DNA of 64,000 nt from Streptomyces flavofungini (lineage in GTDB: Bacteria > Actinomycetota > Actinomycetes > Streptomycetales > Streptomycetaceae): the NCBI RefSeq assembly GCF_014650815.1, contig NZ_BMVR01000003.1:372001-436000 (forward strand), in the 5' to 3' direction. Position 1 is the stretch's first letter; every line of letters starts with the position of its first letter. This document shows, piece by piece, positions 34,877 to 43,199 of the stretch. Below the pieces are notes generated by a model, which saw only the letters and a list, made by a program, of their open reading frames with translations, was not told the origin of the DNA and searched no databases. The translations under genes and the position numbers were made by a program.

Positions 34877-35840
34877 CGCCGTGAAACCCGCCGAAGGCGC
34901 CCGGCCCGACGCGGCCCGCGCACCGGGAAGCGGTCTCGCCAGCGGTGCGGACAGCGGTGCGGACAGTGGCGTGGGCAGTGGCGTGGGCAGTGGCGTGGGC
35001 AGTGACTCCGAAAGCCGCGCCGCCCGCCTTGTCCGCGCCCTCTGCGACGACCTCGGCACCGTCCTGCGCACCCCCGTCGACCCCGCCGACCTGCACCCCC
35101 GCCACGACGGGGCGGCGGCGCCGCTGCTCGGCCTGGTGGGCGTGGCCGCCGCGGGACCGCGCCAGGTCGCCTGCCGACTGCTCGCCGAATGGGTGCGGGC
35201 CGGGACGGCGGAGCGCGGCGAACAGCCCGAGCTGTGGGGGCCCTCGGCGGTCGACATCGTCACCCTCCGCCTGGCCGGGGAGCGGCTCCTGCCCGGCCTG
35301 ACCCTCACCCCGCTGCCGTCCGGGCTGCCGCCGCGCGAAGCCGTGGAGCGCCTGCTGCCGACCGTCGCCGAACTCCTCGGCGCCATGCGCGGGGTGGCCC
35401 TCGTCGACCACACCAAGGTCACCACCGTGCCCGGCTGGTCGGCCCGGCTGCGGCTGCTCGCCGAGGGCGACGCCCTGGGCCCCGCCGCCGCGGCCACCGC
35501 CGACCCGGGCGCCTGGGTGATCGCCGCCCACCACCTGGCCGCGTCGGCGTTCGTGCCCGAGGCCGCCGAGGGCAGCGTCTGGGCCCAGCTGATGGCGGCG
35601 GTGCGGGCGCACGCCGTGCGCGCCCTCGCCGAGCTGGGGGAGGCCCGGGAGGGGGAGGGCGAGCTGGACCGGCGGGGCTCCGCCGACTTCACCGCGCTCG
35701 TCGACATGGAGCGCAGCGTGACGCTCGACGGCTATCCGGCCCGCTCCGGCAACGTCCTCCAAGTCGTACGCCTGCCGCGGGAACGGGCCGGACGGATGGA
35801 GAAGGCCCTGGTGCTGCTCGCCCCGAGGAGCGGCGCATGA
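34863..35840 (+). CDS. Protein of unknown function in the Hsp70/dynamin operon
   Basis: A 325-residue soluble protein overlapping the Hsp70-like gene by 14 nt and the vWA gene by ATGA, so it is surely part of the operon. The first 60 residues are low-complexity, with Ser-Gly repeats encoded by a 12-base tandem repeat. The rest is Ala/Leu-rich and mostly helical, with the recognisable stretch VALVDHTKVTTVPGWSARLR near 180 and a charged segment (GEAREGEGELDRRGS) near 260. No family was recognised. By position it could be a co-chaperone or adaptor between the ATPase and the vWA/phosphatase/kinase set, which is speculation. Confidence 0.7.
   Translation: MAPSDAVKPAEGARPDAARAPGSGLASGADSGADSGVGSGVGSGVGSDSESRAARLVRALCDDLGTVLRTPVDPADLHPRHDGAAAPLLGLVGVAAAGPRQVACRLLAEWVRAGTAERGEQPELWGPSAVDIVTLRLAGERLLPGLTLTPLPSGLPPREAVERLLPTVAELLGAMRGVALVDHTKVTTVPGWSARLRLLAEGDALGPAAAATADPGAWVIAAHHLAASAFVPEAAEGSVWAQLMAAVRAHAVRALAELGEAREGEGELDRRGSADFTALVDMERSVTLDGYPARSGNVLQVVRLPRERAGRMEKALVLLAPRSGA
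34941..35000 (+). repeat. Five in-frame 12-base tandem repeats
   Basis: Two copies of AGCGGTGCGGAC are followed by three of AGTGGCGTGGGC, exactly 60 bases, all in frame. They encode SGAD SGAD SGVG SGVG SGVG, a flexible linker. Perfect copies suggest recent slippage, so the linker length may vary between strains. Confidence 0.85.
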
Positions 35841-36508
35841 ACGTGCTGCCGCTGTACGTACTCGCCGACCGGTCCGGGTCCATGGCCGAGACCACCGGGT
35901 CCGCCACCGCGATCGAGGTGGTGAACACGGTGCTGCGCGAACTCCTGGCGCGGCTCGCCAAGGACCCGACGATCCGGCGGGCGGTCCGCCTCTCGGTGAT
36001 CTCCTTCGCCGAGGACGCCCGCGTCGACCTGCCGCTGACCAGCCTCTCGTCGACGACGGCGGTGCCGGATCTGGAGGCCTCCGGGCCGACGTCGTTCGCG
36101 GTGGTCTTCGAGGCCACGGCCCGCACCGTCGCGCACGACCTGGCCGCGCTCGGCGCCGCCGCGCGGTCACCGCTGGTGTTCATGCTCACCGACGGCCGCC
36201 CCACCGCCCACCGCGACCGCGCGGCGGGCTGGTACGCGGAGCATCAGGCGCTGCTGGCCAGCGCGGGCCCGGGGCGCCGCGTCCTGCTCGTGCCCTACGG
36301 CTACGGCCGCGTCGACCCCCGTACCCTCGCGTCGATCGCCGCCGACCCGAGCGCCGCGTACCTCGCGGGCCGCAGCGACTCGCCCGCGCAGGCGATCGAG
36401 CGCTTCGCCGAACTGGTCTTCGGCTCGGTGGCGCGCAGCGTGGCGATGGACTCCGAACAGGTCGTACCGCCACCGGGAACCGTGCGGCCCTACGTGGAGG
36501 ACTACTGA
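35837..36508 (+). CDS. vWA domain protein (TerY-like)
   Basis: A 223-residue protein consisting of a single von Willebrand A domain. The MIDAS metal site is complete: DRSGSM at residues 11-16, the Thr in ASGPTSFAVVF near 83, and the Asp in FMLTDGRPT near 119. TerY proteins of tellurite/stress clusters have this size and no signal peptide and are thought to be metal-dependent interaction modules in the cytoplasm. It overlaps the previous gene by ATGA and is followed after 2 nt by a PP2C phosphatase and then a kinase-like protein, the set called the TerY-P triad. Confidence 0.85.
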   Translation: MNVLPLYVLADRSGSMAETTGSATAIEVVNTVLRELLARLAKDPTIRRAVRLSVISFAEDARVDLPLTSLSSTTAVPDLEASGPTSFAVVFEATARTVAHDLAALGAAARSPLVFMLTDGRPTAHRDRAAGWYAEHQALLASAGPGRRVLLVPYGYGRVDPRTLASIAADPSAAYLAGRSDSPAQAIERFAELVFGSVARSVAMDSEQVVPPPGTVRPYVEDY

Positions 36509-36510
36509 CC

Positions 36511-37404
36511 GTGTCCGACTTTCCGGCTGTGGACGCCATGGACCAACCCTGGTACGAACCCCCGCTGTTCACCGGCGACGCGGAGGCGGCGCTGCCGCTG
36601 CTCGCGTACGACGGCGGGCAGGCGGGCGCGGTCACGGTGCGGGCGGGCGCGGCGGCCGCGGAGACCTGCCGTCCCCGGGACAACTGCAACGACGCCTTCG
36701 CCCTGTGGTCCGACGCGGCGACCGGCATCTGCTTCCTGGCCGTCGCGGACGGGGTGGGCCGCTCGGAGGACGCGGGCCGCGCCGCCCGCGCCGCGGCCCG
36801 CGTCGCGGTGAAGGCGTTCCGCGCGCAGTGGCTCCCGGCCCCCGACCTCTCCGGCGACCACCTCAGGGACCGGGTGCGCGAGACGGTCGCCGACGTGGCG
36901 GTCACCCTCGACTCGCTGTCCCGGCAGCGGCCGGGCGGCGGCCACGAGCACGGTGACTACCGCACGACGCTCGTGGTGGCGGCGCTGCCGACCCGGGTGC
37001 CGCCGGGCGGCGACGTCGCGGCGGTCGTCGCCCGCGTCGGGGACTCCACCGCGTGGCGGCTGCACTCGGGCTCCCTCATGCCCGTCTTCCCCGGGCAGGC
37101 CGAGGACCTCGCGCCCACCGCCGCCCTGCCCGGCAACTACGCGGCGCTGCAGATCCAGGTCCTCGACCTCGGCGACGGCGAGGTACTGGCCCTGACGACC
37201 GACGGGTTGGCGCGCGACGGCCGCGACGAGCAGATGCGGGCCTTCCTCGGGCGGCTCTGGGCGGCCCCGCCGACCCCGCTGGAGTTCCTCGGCTCGCTGG
37301 CCGTGCGGCGCAACGACCGCAGCGACGACCGGGCCGCCGCGGTCGCCTGGCTCGGCCACCACGAGGCGGCGCCCGAGGGCACGTTCGGCTCCGGCGCGGG
37401 GTGA
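36511..37404 (+). CDS. PP2C-family protein phosphatase (TerY-P triad)
   Basis: A 297-residue metal-dependent Ser/Thr phosphatase. The N-terminal part has RPRDNCNDAFALW and LAVADGVGRSEDAGRAA, giving the first metal-binding Asp and Gly. ARVGDSTAWRL lies near 173, LALTTDGLARDGRDEQM near 230 supplies another metal ligand, and NDRSDDRAAAVAWL near 268 carries the last Asp. Translation starts at a GTG with GGAGG 10 nt upstream; a later ATG at 36538 is possible. It would reverse phosphorylation by the following kinase-like protein, with the vWA protein as partner. Confidence 0.85.
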   Translation: MSDFPAVDAMDQPWYEPPLFTGDAEAALPLLAYDGGQAGAVTVRAGAAAAETCRPRDNCNDAFALWSDAATGICFLAVADGVGRSEDAGRAARAAARVAVKAFRAQWLPAPDLSGDHLRDRVRETVADVAVTLDSLSRQRPGGGHEHGDYRTTLVVAALPTRVPPGGDVAAVVARVGDSTAWRLHSGSLMPVFPGQAEDLAPTAALPGNYAALQIQVLDLGDGEVLALTTDGLARDGRDEQMRAFLGRLWAAPPTPLEFLGSLAVRRNDRSDDRAAAVAWLGHHEAAPEGTFGSGAG

Positions 37405-37416
37405 GGGCCGTTGGAC

Positions 37417-39228
37417 GTGACACCCGGCTGGTGGCTCGTGCTCGCTGTCGCCGCCGCCCAGCTCCTCGCCGAGGTGCCGCGCCGCGCGATGGACGGCGCG
37501 GCGGCCGACGCGCTGCGGTTCACCGCCGCGGCGGCGGAGTTGCGGCGGCGCGCGGACACGAGCCGCAGCACCACGCGGGGCGCCGAGCTCGCCGGACACG
37601 CGCACCGGCTGCGCGGGCTGCGGGGCCGGGCGCGACGGCGCCGTGCCGCCGGGTGGCTCCTGCTCACCGCGGTCTGGGCGGGCAGCCAGGTCGCGTGCTG
37701 GCGGTGGCAGGTCAACGCGCGGTGGGAGGAGCCCGGGCACCTGGCGGACGGCGCCGTCGTCGCCCTCGCACTCGCGGGCCCGGCCGTCGTGCTGCTCGCA
37801 CTGTGGGTCACGGCCCTGATCGCCGGTCAACCCGCGCCCTTCGACCGGTCGGTCGCCCACCTGGTGTACGTGACGGCGGGCGCGCTGCTCCTGGCGGGTC
37901 CGGCGGGGGCGGACGACGCGCCCGCGGGCACGACGGCGAGCGCGGTCGTCATCGCCGCGTCGCCGCTGCTGCGACGCGTGCTGGCGACCCTGCCGCGGCG
38001 CGCGGGCCCGGCCCCCCTCACCGCGGCGGCGACTGCCCTGGTGGACGCGGTCGATCCGCCCCCGCCGCACGCTCCGTACGGGCCCCCGCCCGGCACCCCG
38101 CACGACCCGCGGGCGGCGCCCATGCCGTACGGGGTCCCGGCCGCGGCACCGCCCGGCGCCCGGTCCGGGAACCCGCGCGGCACGCGGTCCGACACCCTGC
38201 CCGACATCCCGCTCGGGTCCATGCCCCCGGCGTCGCCGGGATCCCGCCCCGGGCCCTGGCACGGAGCCCCGTCCGGTGCTCCGCCCACGCGGTCGCGACC
38301 GTCGCCGGAGAACACCCGGTCACGCTCGGCCAAGTCCTTCAGGCGTCCCCCGCCCGCCCACGGCTACCCGATGATCGACCTCGTGCACCGGGACGACCTG
38401 ACGAGCGGCGACCCGCAGCCGGGAGCGCCGCCGCACATCCGCCGGGTTCGCACCACCGCCTCCGCCGAGCAGTTCGTGGTGAAGGTGTTCGACCCCGAGA
38501 GCGCGGCGGCGCCGTCGGCCGGTGGTGAGCGGCAGCGCAATCCCGTCCGGGCCCTCGCCCCGTACCGCGAACTCCTGTCCAGAGTCGGCACGTTGCCCAC
38601 GCCCCGGCGCCGCACCGCCGACCGCGTCCTGCTGTGGCCGCGGGCGGTCGTCGGCGTCGGCGAGCGGGCCGAGGGCGTCCTGTACCCGGCCATCGCGGCG
38701 CCGTTCCTGCTGCGCGAGGGCGGCGCGCAGACCGGCGACCACCTCCTTGCCGAGGAGCCGGAATTCGCCGGCTGCCAGGTGCCCACGTCCAGGCAGCGCG
38801 CCCAACTGCTCCTGGACGTGGTGTCGGCCCACGCCCTGCTGCACGACATGGGGCTCGCGCACGGCGACACCAACTGGAAGAACTTCGTGTACGGCGTCGA
38901 GGCGGGCCGGGGGCGCGGGCGGCTCATCGACATCGACAGCGTGACGCCCCTGGACGACCCGCGGCCCCTCCTGATGCACCAGCCGGACTGGGGCGACGAC
39001 CCGCGCATGCCGCCCCTGGTCCGCGATGTCCACCGGGTGGCACTGCTGGTCGCGCGCCTCGCCGGTCCCGTACCGGACTGGGACGCGCAACGGCCGCCCG
39101 AACAGGGCGAGTTCTGGTTCACGCCGTGGCTGCGGCAGCTCACCTGGAACGCGCTGGCCAGGCCGGAGGAGGCCACGGCGGCGGAGTTCGGCGACGCCTT
39201 GACGGCGGCGCTGCGCGTCCGAGGCTGA
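37417..39228 (+). CDS. Membrane-anchored kinase-like protein (TerY-P triad)
   Basis: A 603-residue protein. Hydrophobic helices lie near residues 4-20, 85-100, 114-138 and 148-165, then a Pro/Gly/Arg-rich linker runs from about 207 to 310. The C-terminal kinase-like domain has EQFVVKVFDPE (ATP-binding Lys) near 350, AHGDTNWKNFV (catalytic loop, with GD for RD) near 485, and LIDIDSV (metal-binding Asp) near 505. The domain is of the divergent TerY-P type. A GTG at 37417 has better spacing from GAGGG than the TTG at 37411. It ends the operon and would tether the system to the membrane. Substrates are unknown. Confidence 0.75.
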   Translation: MTPGWWLVLAVAAAQLLAEVPRRAMDGAAADALRFTAAAAELRRRADTSRSTTRGAELAGHAHRLRGLRGRARRRRAAGWLLLTAVWAGSQVACWRWQVNARWEEPGHLADGAVVALALAGPAVVLLALWVTALIAGQPAPFDRSVAHLVYVTAGALLLAGPAGADDAPAGTTASAVVIAASPLLRRVLATLPRRAGPAPLTAAATALVDAVDPPPPHAPYGPPPGTPHDPRAAPMPYGVPAAAPPGARSGNPRGTRSDTLPDIPLGSMPPASPGSRPGPWHGAPSGAPPTRSRPSPENTRSRSAKSFRRPPPAHGYPMIDLVHRDDLTSGDPQPGAPPHIRRVRTTASAEQFVVKVFDPESAAAPSAGGERQRNPVRALAPYRELLSRVGTLPTPRRRTADRVLLWPRAVVGVGERAEGVLYPAIAAPFLLREGGAQTGDHLLAEEPEFAGCQVPTSRQRAQLLLDVVSAHALLHDMGLAHGDTNWKNFVYGVEAGRGRGRLIDIDSVTPLDDPRPLLMHQPDWGDDPRMPPLVRDVHRVALLVARLAGPVPDWDAQRPPEQGEFWFTPWLRQLTWNALARPEEATAAEFGDALTAALRVRG

Positions 39229-39329
39229 AGCCTTCCTCCGCTCCGTGTCCGAGGCCTTCCCCCGCCCGGCGTCCGGGAGCGAAGCCGCCCCCGTTTCCCG
39301 GCGCCCGACGGCGCGGGCCGCCCCGGCGC

Positions 39330-40802
39330 CTACCGCTCCGGCACCCGCACCCCCACCCGCTCCCACGCGTCGAGCACGGCCCGGTGCTCGACGCCCCCCT
39401 CGCCGTACCTGCTCACCGCCGCCGTCACCGTGAAGCGCGCCCAGTCCTCGAAGAGCAGGTCACGGCCGATCGTGTGCACCGTCAGCGCGTCCCACCAGAT
39501 CATCCCGGCGCGCTCCCACGCGTGCCCGCCGAGGCGCTCGGCGACGAGGTAGAACGCGTGGCTGGGTATGCCGCTGTTGATGTGGATGCCGCCGTTGTCG
39601 CGGCCCGTGCGGACATAGCCGTCCATGGCCGCCGCCTGCGGGTCCTTGCCGAGGACGGCGTCGTCGTACGCGGTGCCGGGCGCCTTGAGGGAGCGCAGGG
39701 CGACGCCGTGGACGCCCGGCGCGAGCAGGCCCTTGCCGACCACCCAGTCCGCTTCCTCGACGCTCAGGCCGTGGGTGTACTGCTTGACGAGCTGGCCGAA
39801 GACATCGCAGAGCGAGACGGCGAGCGCGCCGCTCTGCCCCGCGGGGGAGAAGAACGACATCATCTCGCGCACTCCCATCCAGACGCCGCCGGCGACGATG
39901 TCCAGGCACTGGCTGAACCGTCCGAAGACCGCGCCGTCCCCGTCGCCGAGGACCAGCAGTTCCCCGTTCCAGTACATGTTGCTGAAGTCGCCGCCGTAGT
40001 GCACGACCGCGGTCATGGGCCGCCTGACCAGCGGGTCGCGGCCCAGGACGGCACGCGCGAAGGCGGAGGTGGCGAGCAGCGCGTCGTACGCCTCGTCCAC
40101 GGCCGTGTCGTCCGTCGGCGGCTGTCCGGTGCGCCGGGCCACGGCGAGCCCCGTGGTCTCCCGGCTGTTCCCGGCGTTGTACACGACATGGTCGGCGTCC
40201 TCGGCGGGGGCGGGCTCCGAGGCCGGCGGCGGGGCCGCGGGCTCGGTGACGAGGCGCGCCACGTCCTCCGGGGCGAGGCGGGCCTGCAGCGCCAGCGGGA
40301 CGACGCCCTGCAGCAGCCAGGTGAGGGTGCTGGTCTCCTCGGCGGGCATCGGGTACGAGCCGTCGAGCAGGCCGGTGGCCTCGCGGACCAGGTCCGGCGG
40401 GATCCGCGCGATCGCCGCGACCTCTTCGAGCGCCCGCGCCAACTGGCGTACGGCCCCGTTGAGGAGACGGTCGCGGACCGCGTCGCTCAGGCCGTCCGCC
40501 GCGAGCACGGGGGTGGTCTCCAGCGCCTCGTACCCCTGGTGGATGGCGACGAAGGCCGCGCTGCCGCGCCTGCGGGCGATGACCGTGGCCTGCTCGTCCC
40601 ACGCGGTCCGCGACAGCGTGGGGGCCGTCCAGTGGCCGGTCTGCCGGAAGTAGGCGACGGCCGCGCTGTTCCTGGCCAGCTCGGCGTAGATGAGCCGGGC
40701 GGCGGTGCGGGTGTTGCTGCGGTGGCTCAGCATCGCGCCGCCCCCGCCGAGCAGGCCACCGCCCACGGTCGCGATGACGGTGCTGATCAGACCGCTGTCC
40801 AT
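39330..40802 (-). CDS. Thermolysin-fold (M4-like) protein with lost zinc site
   Basis: A 490-residue protein. Residues 4-22 form a Gly-rich hydrophobic helix likely to anchor it in the membrane; a helical region follows to about 200. Residues about 210-485 match the catalytic domain of protealysin/thermolysin-type M4 peptidases: MTAVVHYGGDFSNMYWNGE, DGDGAVFGRFSQCLDIV, RSLKAPGTAYDDAVLGKDPQ and DNGGIHINSGIPSHAFYL. The zinc motif HExxH, expected after LDIV, reads AGGVWMG, and the Glu ligand in GALNESxSD is gone (GALAVSLCD). It is therefore a pseudo-protease, yet otherwise well preserved. It faces the 3' end of the Hsp70/dynamin operon. GGGGGGAG precedes the ATG. Confidence 0.78.
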   Translation of the reverse strand: MDSGLISTVIATVGGGLLGGGGAMLSHRSNTRTAARLIYAELARNSAAVAYFRQTGHWTAPTLSRTAWDEQATVIARRRGSAAFVAIHQGYEALETTPVLAADGLSDAVRDRLLNGAVRQLARALEEVAAIARIPPDLVREATGLLDGSYPMPAEETSTLTWLLQGVVPLALQARLAPEDVARLVTEPAAPPPASEPAPAEDADHVVYNAGNSRETTGLAVARRTGQPPTDDTAVDEAYDALLATSAFARAVLGRDPLVRRPMTAVVHYGGDFSNMYWNGELLVLGDGDGAVFGRFSQCLDIVAGGVWMGVREMMSFFSPAGQSGALAVSLCDVFGQLVKQYTHGLSVEEADWVVGKGLLAPGVHGVALRSLKAPGTAYDDAVLGKDPQAAAMDGYVRTGRDNGGIHINSGIPSHAFYLVAERLGGHAWERAGMIWWDALTVHTIGRDLLFEDWARFTVTAAVSRYGEGGVEHRAVLDAWERVGVRVPER

Positions 40803-40960
40803 AGCCCGGTCTCCCCCCGATGTGCCTGGCCCCTGAGCGCATCATCGGGGCGCCGGGGGAGGGGGGCCAGGACATCGGGGTTCCCGGTGGCGATGAGTTT
40901 CGACCGGAGCGAGGGTCAGTACAGGAGAGCGAGCGTCCCCGCGCACGACAGGAGAGCACG

Positions 40961-41437
40961 ATGCCCAAGATCACGCCCAACCTCTGGTTCGACACCCAGG
41001 CACTGGAGGCCGCCGAGTTCTACGTCTCCGTGTTCCCGAACTCAAAGGTCACGAACGTGTCGTACTACGGCGAGGCGGGACCGCGCCCGGCCGGCACGGT
41101 CCTGACGGTCGAGTTCTCGCTGGACGGTCAGGACTACACCGGCATCAACGGCGGACCCGAGTTCACCTTCGACGAGGCCGTCTCCTTCCTGATCGACTGC
41201 GCCGACCAGGAAGAGGTCGACCACTACTGGACCGAGCTGACCGCCGACGGCGGCCAGGAGAGCCAGTGCGGCTGGCTGAAGGACAAGTACGGCCTGTCCT
41301 GGCAGGTCGTCCCCGCCGAACTCGGTGCCCTGATGACCGACCCCGACCCGGAGCGCGCGCAGCGGGCCATGGCGGCGATGCTGACGATGCGGAAGCTGGA
41401 CGTGGCGGCGCTGCGGGCGGCGGCCGACGGGGCCTAG
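40961..41437 (+). CDS. VOC family protein (PhnB-like)
   Basis: A 158-residue cytoplasmic protein of the vicinal-oxygen-chelate fold, PhnB/3-demethylubiquinone methyltransferase-like group. It opens ITPNLWFDTQALEAAEFYVS, typical of the first beta-alpha-beta unit, with LTVEFSLDGQDYTGINGGPE in the middle and WLKDKYGLSWQVVPAELG at the end. AGGAGAG lies 4 nt before the ATG. The chemical role of this subgroup is not established. It stands alone, between the pseudo-protease gene (divergent) and two gene remnants. Confidence 0.85.
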   Translation: MPKITPNLWFDTQALEAAEFYVSVFPNSKVTNVSYYGEAGPRPAGTVLTVEFSLDGQDYTGINGGPEFTFDEAVSFLIDCADQEEVDHYWTELTADGGQESQCGWLKDKYGLSWQVVPAELGALMTDPDPERAQRAMAAMLTMRKLDVAALRAAADGA

Positions 41438-41447
41438 GCCGTACCGG

Positions 41448-41757
41448 TCAGGGCCTGGCCGCACCGGCCCCATCGGGCAGGCCCTGGTCGGCTCTGGTCC
41501 CCAGGAGCAGATCGAGCCCGTGCTCGAAGCGGCCGTCGAAGGACGTGTCGCGGAAGTGCGGTGCGAGGCGGCGGAGTGACGGGTAGTCGCCCGCCGCCAG
41601 CGCGTCGGTGAAACGGCGGTCGCCCGCCTCCGGCACCGACTGCTCCTCCTGCGTCAGACCGATGACGAAGTACAGCAGGCTCCAGGCGGTCCACGCCGCC
41701 TCCTGCCCACCCGCCGGGCGCGCTGCGTCCGCCGTGCCGGGCCTCTCGGTGGCGTAC
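41448..41757 (-). pseudogene. TetR-family regulator, C-terminal remnant
   Basis: Minus-strand codons read GGQEAAWTAWSLLYFVIGLT, QEEQSVPEAGDRRFTDALAA, YPSLRRLAPHFRDTSFDGRF and EHGLDLLLG, which is the ligand-binding C-terminal domain of a TetR (TetR_C type) repressor. The N-terminal helix-turn-helix is absent. At about 41750 it meets, back to back, the tail of an FAD monooxygenase on the other strand. Such pairs are normally divergent with an operator between them, so one deletion can explain both truncations. Confidence 0.65.
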
Positions 41758-42023
41758 GCGGCCGACGAAGGCAGTCACCCGCTCACCGGGCGCCGCGCCC
41801 CGAACCTGCAACTCGCGGGCGGGGGCGCCTGTTCGACCTGCTGCGTCCGGGCCGTCACGTCCTGCTCGACCTCACCGGCGCCGGGCACGCCGACGGCCCC
41901 TCGCCGGACGTCGTCGTCCACGAGGGGCCACTGGCCGAGGTCCACCCCGACTGGGTGGGGGTGGGCTCGGCGCTGATCCGTCCGGACGGGCATGTGGCGC
42001 GGGTCCGGGAGGCGGCTTGCTGA
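41745..42023 (+). pseudogene. FAD-dependent aromatic monooxygenase, C-terminal remnant
   Basis: Plus-strand codons read HPLTGRRAPNLQLAGG, then after a one-base shift GRLFDLLRPGRHVLLDLTG, PDVVVHEGPLAEVHPDWVG and GSALIRPDGHVARVRE. This is the thioredoxin-like C-terminal domain of PheA/TfdB-type FAD monooxygenases. The FAD- and substrate-binding domains (about 400 residues) are missing. It partners the TetR remnant on the opposite strand. Confidence 0.65.
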
Positions 42024-42051
42024 ATCAGCCGGTGTGAGCTGTGACGGCTCG

Positions 42052-43035
42052 TCAGCCGAACGCCACCGAGCTGGTCTTGTTGTCGAAGCCGACGGCGGCC
42101 AGGTCCGCCACATCGCCGTTGATCACCTTTGACTCGCCCTTGCAGTCGGCCTTCGACCAGAGCTTCAGCGAGCCGCTGGCCGAGACGGAGGACGCCACCC
42201 TCGGGCGCGCCACGTTCTGGCAGCCCTCGCCCGCCACGCCCTGCGCGACGCCGTCGCCGGGGAAGCCGGCGTCGTCGAAGAGGATCGCGCTGGTGGCCGG
42301 GGCGTTGGCCTGGTCCCCGCCCGCGTCGCCGGATCCGGTGCCCTCGTCGGCGCCGGAGTCGCCGCCCGTGGGCCGCCCCGACTTCTGGCCGTCCGGCGTC
42401 ACGCCGAACCAAGTGCCGCCCACGCCCTGGCCGTTGGTGTCGCCGGGCTTGGTGTCCTTGCTGAAGCGGTACACCGGCCAGCCGCCGATCGTCACCTGGC
42501 GGGTGCCGTCGTCCCGCTTGATGACGCCGACGTCCGACGGCTTCACCCCGTCGACGAAGATCTTGCCGCCCGGGTCGACGAGGACCGGGGGCCAGGTGGT
42601 GGCGCAGGCGCCCGCGCAGTTCGACGCGGAGGGCCGAGCGGTGTCCTTGTCGAAGCGGTAGAGGGTGAATCCGGCGCCGTTCACGACGACCGGGTTCAGG
42701 TCGCCCGCGCGGCTCGCCGACAGCTGGACCCACTTGCGCTGCACGGGCTTGGTGGCGGGCTTGCCGGGAGGGTTGGCCCAGTCGCCGGTGCGCCGCTGGG
42801 CGTTGTTCTGCTCGGCGGTGCCCGAGCGCAGCGAGAGGTTCATCGCGCCGCCGCCGGACCGGCCGCCGGATTCGCCGCCCGCCTGGCCGTCGGCCGCGGG
42901 TGCGTCGGCCGCCGGTGCGTCGCCCGCCGCCTTGGCGCCGTCGTCGCCACCGCCGCCGCACGCGGTCAGGAGCAGCACGCCCGCGGCTGCGAAGGAGGTG
43001 AAGAGCAGGGCGGGCCGGGTGTTCTTGCGGATCAT
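42052..43035 (-). CDS. Lipoprotein with Yx4D-type secreted repeats
   Basis: A 327-residue secreted lipoprotein. A basic start and hydrophobic helix lead to the lipobox LLLTACG, with Cys 26 as the lipidated residue. A low-complexity Gly/Asp/Ala linker (27-65) follows. Two copies of the secreted repeat of unknown function are seen: GFTLYRFDKDTARPSASNCA, continuing into CATTWPPVL, and WPVYRFSKDTKPGDTNGQG with GTWFGVTPDG. After another linker, the last 90 residues (AILFDDAGFPGD to FDNKTSSVAFG) look like a small beta-gamma-crystallin-type domain. It would sit on the outer face of the membrane. In related proteins a redox or metal role is suspected but unproven. Confidence 0.85.
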   Translation of the reverse strand: MIRKNTRPALLFTSFAAAGVLLLTACGGGGDDGAKAAGDAPAADAPAADGQAGGESGGRSGGGAMNLSLRSGTAEQNNAQRRTGDWANPPGKPATKPVQRKWVQLSASRAGDLNPVVVNGAGFTLYRFDKDTARPSASNCAGACATTWPPVLVDPGGKIFVDGVKPSDVGVIKRDDGTRQVTIGGWPVYRFSKDTKPGDTNGQGVGGTWFGVTPDGQKSGRPTGGDSGADEGTGSGDAGGDQANAPATSAILFDDAGFPGDGVAQGVAGEGCQNVARPRVASSVSASGSLKLWSKADCKGESKVINGDVADLAAVGFDNKTSSVAFG

Positions 43036-43199
43036 GAGTGGTCTCCCAGGGATGTCGTCGCTCGGTCGCTCGGGCTGTGGTGAGCCTTCGAGGCGTGAGT
43101 ACGGGCGCCGTGCTCAGGCCTGTTCAGCCTTCTTGGGGCTGTGACCAAACCGAGACAATGTCCAAACTAGGAGTGCATCCGAAAGTAGTGCCTGCTGGG

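Noticed and set aside
31970..35707. 1245-codon minus-strand open frame across the Hsp70-like gene region
   Set aside because: It is antisense to the motif-bearing ATPase, its composition is Arg/Gly/Ala-rich, and it contains no recognisable domain. High-GC shadow frame.
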